This document shows, one piece after another, positions 26,444 through 35,579 of a stretch of 64,000 nt of DNA; within the stretch, counting starts at the first letter, position 1, and each line of letters starts with the position of its first letter. Position numbers and translations under genes: made by a program. Under the pieces are notes generated by a model. That model saw nothing but the letters and a program-made list of their open reading frames with translations, was not told the DNA's origin and searched no databases. Origin of the DNA: VYFG01 sp965248685 (lineage in GTDB: Bacteria > Pseudomonadota > Gammaproteobacteria > Arenicellales > Poriferihabitantaceae); the NCBI GenBank assembly GCA_965248685.1, contig CBDFKC010000004.1:310001-374000 (forward strand), given 5' to 3'.

Positions 26444-27409
26444 TTACAAGCCTAGCCAGCCATCAACTCTGTCAGAGTTGTTGTTAACCCATTCCTGTAA
26501 TACCTCATGGGCATCTCGACCATTACCCGCTATCTCGAATGCCCATCCACTGACGGTCTCGGTGTCCAGGGAGATATTGGCCAGCAAACTGGCGATCGCT
26601 GGTGAGCGCTGCTCCAGTGATTTCGAATAACCAATTTGAATTTCCTTGATTTTATCTTCGGTCATGACTTTGGATTTTTCAAACCAGTCGGCATCATCCG
26701 CGGGCTGAAGCAAGACATATTTCGCGGGATCAAATGCGGGTTCCTCCAGAGCGACGATATCGTGCATAAACCATATGGCATGGGGTGCATAACAATAAAA
26801 TGCATAGCCCTGATCTTTAGTAATTGAATCGGCTACGGTAGCAACCATTACGCTTTGTTCGGCACGAATAGGTTCCATGAAATCCATCAGGCCGTAATCC
26901 CGCACCTTGACTTCATTAGCATTTGCTGATGCCCAGCCAGGCGCACCGATCCAGATTTCGCCTCTGCCATTGCCATCAGAATCCATCAATTTAGCGACCT
27001 CGGGACGAGCCAGATCGAATATTGAAGTCACGTTATTGGCTTCAGAAAATGCCTTGGACACGCAAAAATTCTGCTTCCCCTTATACGGGTTATTACTCAA
27101 CACCACGGTTCCTTTTTGATCGACATACTCTTTGGTAAAGTTTTCCTGGTTGGGTAGCCAGACATCAGGGTGAACATCAATATCACCTTTACCCTGGTCC
27201 ATGCCCTGAAAGATAGTTGCATTTGTACCTGGCACCAGTTCTGCCTGTCCACCAATTTTATCGGTTACGACGATCTGGATTAAATGGGCGATAGATTGTG
27301 CCCCGGTCCAGTTGGGAGCGCCGATCTTGACGCTTTCCGCCGCCATAACCTGGGCGCTGCCTAGTGCGAATCCGATGGCACATGCGGCACTAATTAATTT
27401 CTGTTTCAT
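26444..27409 (-). CDS. proX: Glycine betaine-binding periplasmic protein
   Basis: 321 residues with a signal peptide (MKQKLISAACAIGFALGSA, cleavage after VMAAE). The mature protein has the OpuAC/ProX fold. Aromatic residues likely to form the quaternary-amine cage are scattered through IGAPNWTGAQS, DVHPDVWLPN, IWIGAPGWASAN and YAPHAIWFMHDIVALEE. This is the first gene of the betaine uptake operon. An inverted repeat at 27545-27577 in the upstream gap may be its operator. Confidence 0.93.
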   Translation of the reverse strand: MKQKLISAACAIGFALGSAQVMAAESVKIGAPNWTGAQSIAHLIQIVVTDKIGGQAELVPGTNATIFQGMDQGKGDIDVHPDVWLPNQENFTKEYVDQKGTVVLSNNPYKGKQNFCVSKAFSEANNVTSIFDLARPEVAKLMDSDGNGRGEIWIGAPGWASANANEVKVRDYGLMDFMEPIRAEQSVMVATVADSITKDQGYAFYCYAPHAIWFMHDIVALEEPAFDPAKYVLLQPADDADWFEKSKVMTEDKIKEIQIGYSKSLEQRSPAIASLLANISLDTETVSGWAFEIAGNGRDAHEVLQEWVNNNSDRVDGWLGL

Positions 27410-27544
27410 TCAATTTCCTCTTTTTTGGATTGTGTTGTCTTAATAATCGTCACTGACATACAGCCTGGCGTACCAGACTGTTCCCGCGATGCGCTTGATT
27501 TTCGGCGCAGTAGAATGGGAGTGCTCCGTAAACGTATTGTTGTT

Positions 27545-27577
27545 TGTTACATCAAAGGTAACGATGTAAATGTAACA
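27545..27577. promoter_or_regulatory. Nested inverted repeats upstream of proX, possible operator
   Basis: TGTTACAT (27545-27552) and ATGTAACA (27570-27577) are perfect inverted copies. Within them TTACATC (27547-27553) mirrors GATGTAA (27563-27569). A further ATGTAACA lies at 27625-27632. The sites are about 140-170 bases upstream of the proX ATG. They look like a binding site for a dimeric regulator; which protein binds is unknown. Confidence 0.45.
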
Positions 27578-27622
27578 GTTTTCTGGACCTGGGGTCCATG
27601 TTTTGACCGGTACTGGGGCTCT

Positions 27623-28249
27623 TTATGTAACACTGGCGATAATTAATCGTCCGGGCCGGTCCAGCGCGTCCATGTAATTTACCCTGGTGTTAGAAATTAT
27701 CTGCCAACAATTTTCCTGCACCAAGTTATCCATATAGGGAGAAAAACCCTCGGCTAGGTAGGGTTGTTCATTCATTAAAATAACTATTTTACCGTCAGGG
27801 TGAACCAGCCTTATCATTTCCCGGATGCCCGTTACCCCAAGATGACCGGCGCCAAATAATCCTGCACATATAGCAACATCATAGTGATCATCCGGTAGAG
27901 AGCTACGTGTGCTGAGATCTTCTTGATGCGTGCGTTGGTAGACATTAAGCGCCCGGGCCTTCTCCAGCATATTCTCTAAAAAGTCCACACCGTCGATACT
28001 GGTAAACCCCCGATCCCAGAGTTCCTCGCCTAGCAGTCCCGTACCACAGCCAAGATCTACAATTCTGACCAAACCGTCACAGGTAATTTCGGCAAGAGCG
28101 TCCGCCGCCTGTATGTGTGCGTTATAACCGTATTCATCCAGTAAATCTTTGTTATAGGATTCGGCCCAGGCATCGTAGTGTTGTTTTGCATCGATGTCTT
28201 GTCCGGTGCTGACTGTTTGAAGTTTCCCTTTTGGTTGTTTGTTTATCAT
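27623..28249 (-). CDS. Class I SAM-dependent methyltransferase
   Basis: 208-residue methyltransferase similar to the METTL27/Williams-Beuren-type and UbiE-like group. Residues about 22-35 are KQHYDAWAESYNKDL, motif I is RIVDLGCGTGLLGEEL (about 62-77), with GVDFLENMLEKA as the acidic loop and AGLFGAGHL in motif IV. No membrane segment. Substrate unknown. It lies just upstream of the proX regulatory gap; a gap of 179 bases separates it from the hydroxylase gene on the same strand. Confidence 0.82.
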   Translation of the reverse strand: MINKQPKGKLQTVSTGQDIDAKQHYDAWAESYNKDLLDEYGYNAHIQAADALAEITCDGLVRIVDLGCGTGLLGEELWDRGFTSIDGVDFLENMLEKARALNVYQRTHQEDLSTRSSLPDDHYDVAICAGLFGAGHLGVTGIREMIRLVHPDGKIVILMNEQPYLAEGFSPYMDNLVQENCWQIISNTRVNYMDALDRPGRLIIASVT

Positions 28250-28428
28250 TACAATATGTGTGTCGCAGTTATTTGGTCTGTCGCTGAAATCTACTAATAC
28301 TACGAAAACAGGTATCGATCATATCCATACCTGCGGCAGCTGCGGCAATCACTTCTTGTTTTCGACTGACCTGGACAAATGCTATTTGTCTAACTCTCTT
28401 CAGATCAAGTAATTATTTGACGGTTAGC

Positions 28429-29406
28429 TTAGCCATGGGCTTGTCTTTTACGTCGATCTAAAAAATCCTGGTGAGATGTCGTGGTGCCATCATGAAACGA
28501 ACCGGTCCATTGGTCCCAGGGAATTTCCAATCCACCGTAGTTACAACTAAAATAACGATGGTGTAATTGATGATGGAAGGTGCCCAGCGGCAAGATCAGC
28601 CGCTCCCCCTTGGTGATGCCCTGAAACCCGGTGTGGGTGGTCGCTGCCGATAACGTGAAATACTGAAGATGAAAAATAATCAGGAGCGGATTGGCGGGTA
28701 CCACAAAGTGGATTAGCACTGTACTGAGATAGACCAAATGTTCAACCGGATGCATCGACAACCCCGACCAGGGACCAACATTTGTATTACGATGGTGCAG
28801 AGAATGTATGCGGTTATACAGCGGCGACCAGTGGATCAAACGGTGAATCAGGAAGAAGTGAAATGTTTCCCACAAAGGTAGCAGGAAGATTAATAGCCCT
28901 AGCCAGAGAATATCGTCGGACATGGATAGCGCCGGCGCATAGCCATTTGCCAACGCCCATAACATTAACGCTTCGTACGCGGTCCAGATTGTGACCCCGC
29001 TGGCTAGCGACCAGAACATATTATCGCGTAACTGAGAGCGGAAAGTGAAACTGCGATTGTTGGTGGCAAAAGGTCGCTTATCGTAACGCCGGTTATCACC
29101 CTGGCAACGCCAAACATAAAAGTAGAGGTGTAGTCCGCCAGCAACAAGAATCATCAGTGCCAGGTTTCTGATAAGCACCAGGGCAATCCAATCCATCGAA
29201 AATTCGCGGCAGCGATCCAACGCAGGATGGAGATAGGTCCAGGACAGAATTGAAATTACCAGAATAATCAGCCGCTCCGATAGCGGGAACCAGCCGCCCA
29301 GCATCCATTTCAATATAGCGATTATATTGGGTGGCCAGCGAAAGTAGGGCGATGACCTTAGCGGAAGTGGCGGGGTGTAATGCCAGGTCTTATTATGCGA
29401 TCCCAT
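28429..29406 (-). CDS. Fatty acid hydroxylase/sterol desaturase family membrane protein
   Basis: 325-residue di-iron membrane enzyme. Four to five membrane segments flank the histidine clusters HRLIH (about 198-202), HSLHHR (about 211-216) and HHQLHH (about 286-291), the eight-histidine pattern of the family. Bacterial members hydroxylate or desaturate fatty acids, sterols or carotenoids; here a role on lipids is likely but the substrate is unknown. The gene stands alone, with an LTTR remnant divergent to it. Confidence 0.88.
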   Translation of the reverse strand: MGSHNKTWHYTPPLPLRSSPYFRWPPNIIAILKWMLGGWFPLSERLIILVISILSWTYLHPALDRCREFSMDWIALVLIRNLALMILVAGGLHLYFYVWRCQGDNRRYDKRPFATNNRSFTFRSQLRDNMFWSLASGVTIWTAYEALMLWALANGYAPALSMSDDILWLGLLIFLLPLWETFHFFLIHRLIHWSPLYNRIHSLHHRNTNVGPWSGLSMHPVEHLVYLSTVLIHFVVPANPLLIIFHLQYFTLSAATTHTGFQGITKGERLILPLGTFHHQLHHRYFSCNYGGLEIPWDQWTGSFHDGTTTSHQDFLDRRKRQAHG

Positions 29407-29585
29407 ATCGGTTTTTCACATTGGGTGGTCAAAAGGTTGTCCAATTTTACGCCCTGTGAAGCATAGGGCTTCGGTAACTTACAAATCAGTATATTTAATT
29501 TGTATTGTCTGGGTTGCCAGGCAATCAATGTGTAATTACATAACACAATTTAGTCTATTCTCAATAATAGACGTGGTACAACTGA

Positions 29586-29879
29586 ATGATCAACCAGTTA
29601 TGGATCTTGGTCAGAATGGCTGGACCGGTCATTATCGATCCAAACATGCGTGTGCAGTCGGCCATTGATGGTCATGGTGTTGTGCTTGCGAATCCGTTGG
29701 TACAAGTTGAGTTACAACAGGGTCGCCTTTGCGAGCCCTTTCCCATTCGCCTGGGAGGTTATGGCTACCATCTGGTTTTCAATAGAAACGCTGCCCACGG
29801 ACAGGCGTTCAATCTTTTTCGACGGTGGCTGCACGACAAAGCGACGTGTTTTAGTCAGCCATGGATCGAAAATCTCTAA
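29586..29879 (+). pseudogene. C-terminal remnant of a LysR-type transcriptional regulator
   Basis: The frame carries the end of a LysR effector-binding domain: VQSAIDGHGVVLANPLVQ, then ELQQGRLCEPFP, a GYHLVF strand and the terminal helix FNLFRRWLHDKA. No helix-turn-helix or first half of the effector domain is found in the upstream gap 29407-29585, so only about 85 codons of a roughly 300-codon gene remain. The pattern is closest to GcvA-like regulators. It is most likely a decayed gene rather than a functional small protein. Confidence 0.65.
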
Positions 29880-31486
29880 TTTTGCTCAAAGCTCGCTAAT
29901 GACCGCTCAAACACTTCCCGGTTTTTCTCCCATTTGGAGGAAAGTGTCCAAAACAGAACCTGATAAAAATTGTCCTCACCTTCAAAACAATTTAGTAGAT
30001 AGCTGATTTTGATATTGTCGATTTCTCCGGTAATCACATTCTGAATTCCCTGCATGCCGTCGACGGTGATCGGTTTATCTGGCTGGACCGTAAATTCAGC
30101 AAAGTTATTTTCAACCAGAAGTGATTGGTAGTCCTGTATCTTAAAATTTTCGTTGAAATCTAATTTGGGTTCCGTGATGACAACCAGATATTGTTCATTA
30201 CGAGTATTCGCCTGGGTCAGGCTACTGTCTTCACTAAGATCACTACGCTCGCGCCAGGTCTCCGGCACCTGAATTCTGGAAGCACCATCTGCTGCGTTAA
30301 CCCACTTTTTGCCAGACTTCGGCTGCTGTTGTTGCAATTGACCCTGGCGGCATTCAGGGGGGCGAAATCGTCTTGCCAGGGTGCCACCACTACAGTCCCA
30401 TTGGAGCTTTCCGCCTAAAACAGAGGGTGCCGAAACAATAGTTTTTGCGTGGATTGACCGGTTATGCTCGTCTTCCAGCACTAGTGTCATAACACCGTTT
30501 TGTTGTACCTGGATTGATTTGACGAATTGTCCCGAAATGGATTGCTCCAGGCCTGCCTCTTTATTGTTATTCGGCAGCACACGCTCTTGCTCGATGGTTT
30601 CTTCGACGATTGTTCTTGTCTCGATGAATGTTTTCATAGCAGTTGCGACTCGCGAACGACTGACGTAATCCTGATAGGCGGGAACAGCAATGGACGCCAG
30701 AATTCCGATGACGAAAACTGAACCTATTATGGCAATGATAATTGCAGCAGGCCCGCTAAATCCAACAACGTCGTCGTATTTTTTTCTCCAGTTTTTCTCT
30801 TTCGTCAGGAAAAATACGATGCCTTCAACGATAGCGACTGGCCATGCTAAAAAGCTAAGTAAAAAATAAAAAATTCCCCACCACTGCCCCAGGTAAAATC
30901 GGTGAGCGCCGGTAAACCCCAGGAAAACTGCCAATAGACCGGCCTTGTTCTTGCTTCGAGGTGTGCCGACATGTTGACTGGCTCCGCAGCCTACACATTT
31001 CTTATCTTTGCTGCCAATACGCTCACCACATTCCCGACAGTAAACCCAATCCATTTCGGTTGGCTCCGCTGATGTTGATTTTTTTGAGTCCGGGTTTGCT
31101 TGTTTCGTGGGAATTGAGGGTTCTAGTAAGGTTGAGTCTAGGGTTTTTAATTGGGAGGCCTCGGATCCCAATTGATCCATGTCGTCCACCGCATCGGACT
31201 CTAATTGGACGGATTTATCAAAGTTGATTAAATCGTTTGCCGGCAGCGATTCGATTGGCGGATCGATATGGACCTCCGCCCCTGAATTTGCCAGCACCTC
31301 TCGATAGCGATTGGCCGTAGTGCTGTCGATATTTTTCTTAAGTACTATCGGTTTACCGGAAAATAATTTCTCCAGTAATATATCGTCCAGTTTGAATAAC
31401 TGTTGGATGTTTTGTTTAACGACCTCTGGTGTGAAATCCGGCAGGACTTGCCCAGAATAAATTACCCGATAGCGCTCGTTTTCCAT
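29876..31486 (-). CDS. Multi-domain membrane protein: zinc ribbon, TM2 and pilin-like domains
   Basis: 536 residues in a rare arrangement. About 5-75: small alpha/beta domain (RYRVIYSGQVLPDFTP, LFSGKPIVLKK) seen in gammaproteobacterial membrane proteins. About 78-143: acidic, low-complexity linker. C150/C153/C164/C167: zinc ribbon (CRECG, CVGCG). About 178-228: TM2 domain with the FTGAHRFYLGQWWG signature and two membrane helices. About 247-370: a type IV pilin-like helix and domain (IIGSVFVIGILASIAVPAYQ) without an N-terminal prepilin peptidase site. About 390-536: a DcrB-like soluble domain. Function unknown; probably an envelope protein exposing the pilin-like and C-terminal parts outside. 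Confidence 0.75.
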   Translation of the reverse strand: MENERYRVIYSGQVLPDFTPEVVKQNIQQLFKLDDILLEKLFSGKPIVLKKNIDSTTANRYREVLANSGAEVHIDPPIESLPANDLINFDKSVQLESDAVDDMDQLGSEASQLKTLDSTLLEPSIPTKQANPDSKKSTSAEPTEMDWVYCRECGERIGSKDKKCVGCGASQHVGTPRSKNKAGLLAVFLGFTGAHRFYLGQWWGIFYFLLSFLAWPVAIVEGIVFFLTKEKNWRKKYDDVVGFSGPAAIIIAIIGSVFVIGILASIAVPAYQDYVSRSRVATAMKTFIETRTIVEETIEQERVLPNNNKEAGLEQSISGQFVKSIQVQQNGVMTLVLEDEHNRSIHAKTIVSAPSVLGGKLQWDCSGGTLARRFRPPECRQGQLQQQQPKSGKKWVNAADGASRIQVPETWRERSDLSEDSSLTQANTRNEQYLVVITEPKLDFNENFKIQDYQSLLVENNFAEFTVQPDKPITVDGMQGIQNVITGEIDNIKISYLLNCFEGEDNFYQVLFWTLSSKWEKNREVFERSLASFEQN

Positions 31487-31553
31487 TATTTAATTTTAGA
31501 ATTTGGCCGGATACCGTAATCCGGTTATGGATTAATTGTGCTCTGTCCCTGGA

Positions 31554-32678
31554 CTAAATAAAACGTCGAGGGCTGAGGGATTGTTCGGTCACCCCCATCG
31601 CGGTCACGTCTTCAGGTAATCCTCGGCCAGTGGCGAGCCAGGCGCTGGAACGTCCCATACCGTAGCAGGTTTCTATGCCGTATCCGCCCTGGCCGGCACA
31701 CCAGAAAAAATCTTCTACCTCGGGGTCGTATCCAACCACAGGCACGCCATCCTCGACAAAACTTCTCAGTCCGGCCCAGGTACGTTGAATGGTGTCAACT
31801 TTCATGGTGGTGGCGCGTTCTAGTCGATCAATCGCGACCGCCACATCGAGTTCTTCAGGCTGCACATCTTGGGGCGGTACCGGGGTTTCGTCGCCGGGAG
31901 AACCGAGCACAGTTCCGGCGTCGATCTTGAAGTAGAACTGTTCTTCGATATCGATAACCAGAGGCCAGTCATTACTGATGGTTACATTGCTGGGAACGAA
32001 GGCGACCACGGTTCGTCGCTTTGGTTGCAAGCCAACCGGGTTAGCGCCAACAGCAGTGGCAACCTTATCGGCCCAGGCGCCGGCAGCATTGATCACTACC
32101 TTTGCAGAAAACGTTCCTGCCCGGGTTTCGACATGCCAGAACCCTTGTTTACGTTCGAGGTTAAGAACTTCTGCATTGCACTCGATGGCACCACCATTGG
32201 CCTTAATCCCCCGGATAAATCCCTGGTGGATAGCGCTGACATCCAGAGACAGGGAATTTGGTTCCAGCATCGCGGAATCGACGTAATCTTTACGTAAAAT
32301 CGGAACCATTCTGATCGCTTGTTCGACGCTTATTTCATCGATCTGGGGGGAAAGTTCTTTGACCGCGGCGAGTCCTGATTCCAAATGTTGCCTCTGGTCT
32401 TTGCGGGCGACAAATACCCAGTTAACCGGACGGCTAAGCGGTGTATTGGTGAAGTTGACTGGGGGGCGGGTTAAAAATTCATACCCCGATTTTGCCAGGG
32501 CGCGAATTGTGCGTGGTCCATAAGCCTCAGTATAAATCGCCACCGAACGTCCGGTCGTGTGGTATCCCGGCTGACTTTCCATTTCGAGTAACTGTATTGA
32601 ATGATCCTGGGATAGCCAGTAACCGCAGGAGGTTCCTCCCATCCCTGCACCAATCACAATAAAGTCACTTTGTTTCAT
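31554..32678 (-). CDS. FAD-dependent amino acid/amine oxidoreductase (DAO family)
   Basis: 374 residues. The N-terminal FAD-binding motif is VIGAGMGGTSCGYWLS (about 7-22), and the C-terminal GWAGLRSF-like TWAGLRSFVEDGVPVVG segment closes the flavin site. The family oxidises D-amino acids, sarcosine, glycine or polyamines; the overall pattern is closest to D-arginine dehydrogenase-type proteins. It is the last gene of the probable operon potD-like, potB, potC, potA (19-base gap), so its substrate is probably what that transporter brings in: a polyamine, arginine derivative or similar amine. Confidence 0.82.
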   Translation of the reverse strand: MKQSDFIVIGAGMGGTSCGYWLSQDHSIQLLEMESQPGYHTTGRSVAIYTEAYGPRTIRALAKSGYEFLTRPPVNFTNTPLSRPVNWVFVARKDQRQHLESGLAAVKELSPQIDEISVEQAIRMVPILRKDYVDSAMLEPNSLSLDVSAIHQGFIRGIKANGGAIECNAEVLNLERKQGFWHVETRAGTFSAKVVINAAGAWADKVATAVGANPVGLQPKRRTVVAFVPSNVTISNDWPLVIDIEEQFYFKIDAGTVLGSPGDETPVPPQDVQPEELDVAVAIDRLERATTMKVDTIQRTWAGLRSFVEDGVPVVGYDPEVEDFFWCAGQGGYGIETCYGMGRSSAWLATGRGLPEDVTAMGVTEQSLSPRRFI

Positions 32679-32697
32679 TAAATTGCCGTTTGATCCA

Positions 32698-33783
32698 TTA
32701 TGTCTTACCAGGAATTATATAAACACTTTCCTTGGGCCACGATACCCAGAGCTGTTGCCCTGTATGCAGCTCGATATTGTCCAGGTCTTTTTGTTGTTTT
32801 TGAATCTTGAGTTCAACCCCGTTTTCAGCTTCAACTAACAACGTCACAATTGCACCAACAAACTCTTCACTGACCAGCTTACACGAAAAATTGTTTGCCC
32901 CCCCTGGCGTGGTATGGACGTCAAGTCGGTCGGCGCTAATAACCAGTTCAGCCCGATTTCCTATTGAATAAACTTCCCCTTTGGTACTTGTACTGACGGT
33001 TCCGAGAGCGGTTGAAAATTCGATGGTTGCTTCGCCGACCGAAACAACTTCAGCGTCCAGTATATTATTTGAACCCACAAATTCTGCAACGAATCTACTC
33101 TCTGGTTCCCGAAAAACCTGTTGGGGAGTGCCTATCTGCTCTATCACCCCCTGGCTCATAATGACTACTCGATCAGCCATGGCAAAGGCTTCCGATTGAC
33201 TGTGGGTCACATAGACAAAGGTAATCCCCAGTTCTTTCTGCAGCTTTGATAATACCCCCTGCATACGCACAACCAGATTAGCATCCAGGGCGCTGAGTGG
33301 TTCGTCCAGAAGTAATATCGGCGGCTCAGTCACCAATGCCCTGGCTAACGCGACCCGCTGCCGTTGCCCGCCGGATAATTGTTCAACAGGGCGGTCTGCA
33401 AATTCCGCGATTTCCATTCGCCGCAACCACTTCATCGATCGTTGTTTTCTTTCCTCGGGGGCAATGCCGCGCATTTTCAATCCGAATTCGATGTTCTGAA
33501 TAACGTTCAAAAACGGGAACAATGCCAACGATTGCCATACCAAAGGGGTGTCGCGCTGGGATGGTTTGAGTTCATTTATTCTTCTTCCATCCAATCTTAT
33601 TTCGCCCTCAGATGGTGTTTCCAGACCAGCCAGCATACGCAGGGTGGTAGTTTTACCGCAACCGCTCGAGCCCATGATCGCGAGAAACTCACCCTGGGCT
33701 ATGTCGAAATTCAACTTTTCCACGGCGATAGAATTGCCAAAGCGTTTGACAACGTCCTGGAAAACGATTTGTGGTTCAGGCAT
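32698..33783 (-). CDS. Polyamine-type ABC transporter, ATP-binding protein
   Basis: 361 residues. Walker A GSSGCGKTT, signature LSGGQRQRVALARA, Walker B ILLLDEPLSALD and the switch His (YVTHSQSEAF) are intact. The C-terminal part (about 235-361) is a TOBE_2 domain as in PotA and iron(III)/sulfate ATPases. The start overlaps the end of the preceding permease gene by 8 bases. With the two permeases and the binding protein it forms a spermidine/putrescine-type importer; the actual substrate may be another cationic amine. Confidence 0.92.
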   Translation of the reverse strand: MPEPQIVFQDVVKRFGNSIAVEKLNFDIAQGEFLAIMGSSGCGKTTTLRMLAGLETPSEGEIRLDGRRINELKPSQRDTPLVWQSLALFPFLNVIQNIEFGLKMRGIAPEERKQRSMKWLRRMEIAEFADRPVEQLSGGQRQRVALARALVTEPPILLLDEPLSALDANLVVRMQGVLSKLQKELGITFVYVTHSQSEAFAMADRVVIMSQGVIEQIGTPQQVFREPESRFVAEFVGSNNILDAEVVSVGEATIEFSTALGTVSTSTKGEVYSIGNRAELVISADRLDVHTTPGGANNFSCKLVSEEFVGAIVTLLVEAENGVELKIQKQQKDLDNIELHTGQQLWVSWPKESVYIIPGKT

Positions 33784-34579
33784 GAGCGGTGGTTTTCGGG
33801 GTTCTTAGAATAAAAAACAACTGAGCCAATATGACCAGGGTCATAGAGGTCACAAATACGAATGTGCCAATGGCATTTATTTGCGGATCGGTGGTGCCTT
33901 GTAACACTTCAAGGATTAATACGGGAATGGTTTTATTTAAACCGGATACAAACCAGGCAACGGCAAACTCGTCGAACGAGACCGCCATGGTCAGGCACAA
34001 CGATGAAATGATCGCGGGTAGCGCGAACGGGACTACCACATTTTTCATGGCTCCCCATTCAGAGGCACCGAGATTCCATGCGGCAGACTCAAGATCCGGA
34101 TCCATTTGCTGGAGTCGTAGTCGAATTACCGCCATGGCAAAAGGCGCGCATAAAACAGTATGGGCAATTATGATTGTATAAATTCGACCGCTTACACCAA
34201 TCTTGGAAAACCATGCCAGCATTGCCAGAGCCAGAATAATCAGGGGCACTGTTGGTGGTAACAGTGCCAATGCAAGATAAGCGTTTTTTCCACGAAAGCT
34301 ATACCTGAAATCTGTATAAGCGGTGCAAAAACCAATTGTTGTAGCAAGGACGCTGGTACAGATAGCAACAATAATACTGGTCTTCGCGGCTTTCCAGACA
34401 TCGGGATCTGCGTAAATTGTCTGGTACCAGTTCCAGGTAAACGAGCCTAAAGGAACGGTTGGAAAACGGTCGGAATTAAATGAAAAAATGATGCTGGTAA
34501 TTATCGGGATAAAAACAAAACAAAGAACCAGCAGCAAATACAGAATTAGTACCCAGCGAATTCCCCGATCAATATTCAT
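33776..34579 (-). CDS. Polyamine-type ABC transporter permease (PotC-like)
   Basis: 267 residues with six membrane helices. The EAA loop for docking to the ATPase reads AAWNLGASEWGAMKNVVVPFA (split as AAWNLGASEWGAM, then NVVVPFALP) near residues 160-182. It overlaps the preceding permease gene by four bases (ATGA) and the ATPase gene by eight. Order permease B then C then ATPase matches potBC-type operons. Confidence 0.92.
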   Translation of the reverse strand: MNIDRGIRWVLILYLLLVLCFVFIPIITSIIFSFNSDRFPTVPLGSFTWNWYQTIYADPDVWKAAKTSIIVAICTSVLATTIGFCTAYTDFRYSFRGKNAYLALALLPPTVPLIILALAMLAWFSKIGVSGRIYTIIIAHTVLCAPFAMAVIRLRLQQMDPDLESAAWNLGASEWGAMKNVVVPFALPAIISSLCLTMAVSFDEFAVAWFVSGLNKTIPVLILEVLQGTTDPQINAIGTFVFVTSMTLVILAQLFFILRTPKTTAHA

Positions 34580-35448
34580 TTGTGGGCCAGGCGATTGGCG
34601 TTGTTACTATACGCAATCTTGATCGCGCTAAATGCAACGATCATCAAGGTCACGATCATCATTACCGCAATCACCGCGGCCCGGGGCCATTGCTGGCCCG
34701 ACTTGGTGGTGTCGATAATCAGAATCGGCAGGGTCGGGGGTTTGGATCCACCAAGGTAATAGGGGGCGACAAAATCTCCAAAAGACAGGACAAAACAAAA
34801 TACCGCACCGATAATCAGGCCCACCTTGGCCGACGGAAGAATGACCCGGGTAATTACTTGAAGTCGGCCGGCCCCTAGATTCTGCGCCGCCTCGATTAAA
34901 TTTTTATCGACGTTAGCCATGGACAGAGTTTGTAAAATAATTACCAATGGCAGGGTTAATGTCATATATCCAACCATGGTGCCGAATTGGGTGTTGAGCA
35001 TGGTAAACGGTCCCAGACCAATGTGACCCAACAACGCGTTTAACACTCCGGACTCAGCCAGAATGACGAACCAGGAAAACGTTCGCACCAAGTAGCTGGT
35101 AAAAAATGGGATGATTAGTAGAAAAATTATCCAGCGCCGGGTCGTTGCCGAAACTTTAAAAGCCAGTCCGTAGGCAGCGGGAAATGCCAGGCAAGTCGCG
35201 ACCAGGGTCGAAAGCGATGCCATTCCCAGGGTGTAGACATACGAGTCCCAAAAATACTCCCGGGTCAGCATCTTGATCCAGTTTTTCATTTCGAAAGCTT
35301 CAACCATCCGATAGTTCTTGACCAGGAAAAAAGTCATTGCGATGGTAAAAAGCAGGGGTCCAACAAAAAACAACAATTGCCAGATGATCACGGGCAATCG
35401 CCAGGTCAAGGCGTAGAAGTCAATCTTTGAATGCCGTTGTCTGGACAT
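34576..35448 (-). CDS. Polyamine-type ABC transporter permease (PotB-like)
   Basis: 290 residues with six helices and an EAA loop AAQNLGAGRLQVITRVILPS (about 187-206). The first helix is preceded by a 20-residue basic cytoplasmic tail. It follows the binding-protein gene after an intercistronic hairpin at 35536-35557 and is coupled to the next permease by a 4-base overlap. Confidence 0.92.
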   Translation of the reverse strand: MSRQRHSKIDFYALTWRLPVIIWQLLFFVGPLLFTIAMTFFLVKNYRMVEAFEMKNWIKMLTREYFWDSYVYTLGMASLSTLVATCLAFPAAYGLAFKVSATTRRWIIFLLIIPFFTSYLVRTFSWFVILAESGVLNALLGHIGLGPFTMLNTQFGTMVGYMTLTLPLVIILQTLSMANVDKNLIEAAQNLGAGRLQVITRVILPSAKVGLIIGAVFCFVLSFGDFVAPYYLGGSKPPTLPILIIDTTKSGQQWPRAAVIAVMMIVTLMIVAFSAIKIAYSNNANRLAHK

Positions 35449-35535
35449 AGAGTGAAAGGTTAGTAGCCTTCAATATCTGGCGGAGTTTTTTCCAAATAAA
35501 ATTCAAAGCACCCGTTGCAGGCGCCGGTTCAAACC

Positions 35536-35557
35536 GGGGCATCCTATGGGATGCCCC
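35536..35557 (-). terminator. Intercistronic hairpin between binding-protein and permease genes
   Basis: GGGGCATCC (35536-35544) and GGATGCCCC (35549-35557) are perfect complements with a 4-base loop; a second small hairpin CCGGTT/AACCGG follows on the minus strand. There is no T run, so it is more likely an mRNA-stabilising or processing structure than a strict terminator. It would let the binding-protein message outlast the permease message. Confidence 0.65.
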
Positions 35558-35579
35558 TTAAGTGGTTCCCTCAGTGGTA

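Noticed and set aside
28250..28428. About 45 minus-strand codons reading QIAFVQVSRKQEVIAAAA and so on
   Set aside because: Looks coding-like but has stops on both sides, no start, and no family that I recognise; it may be a small gene remnant but is not supported enough to list.
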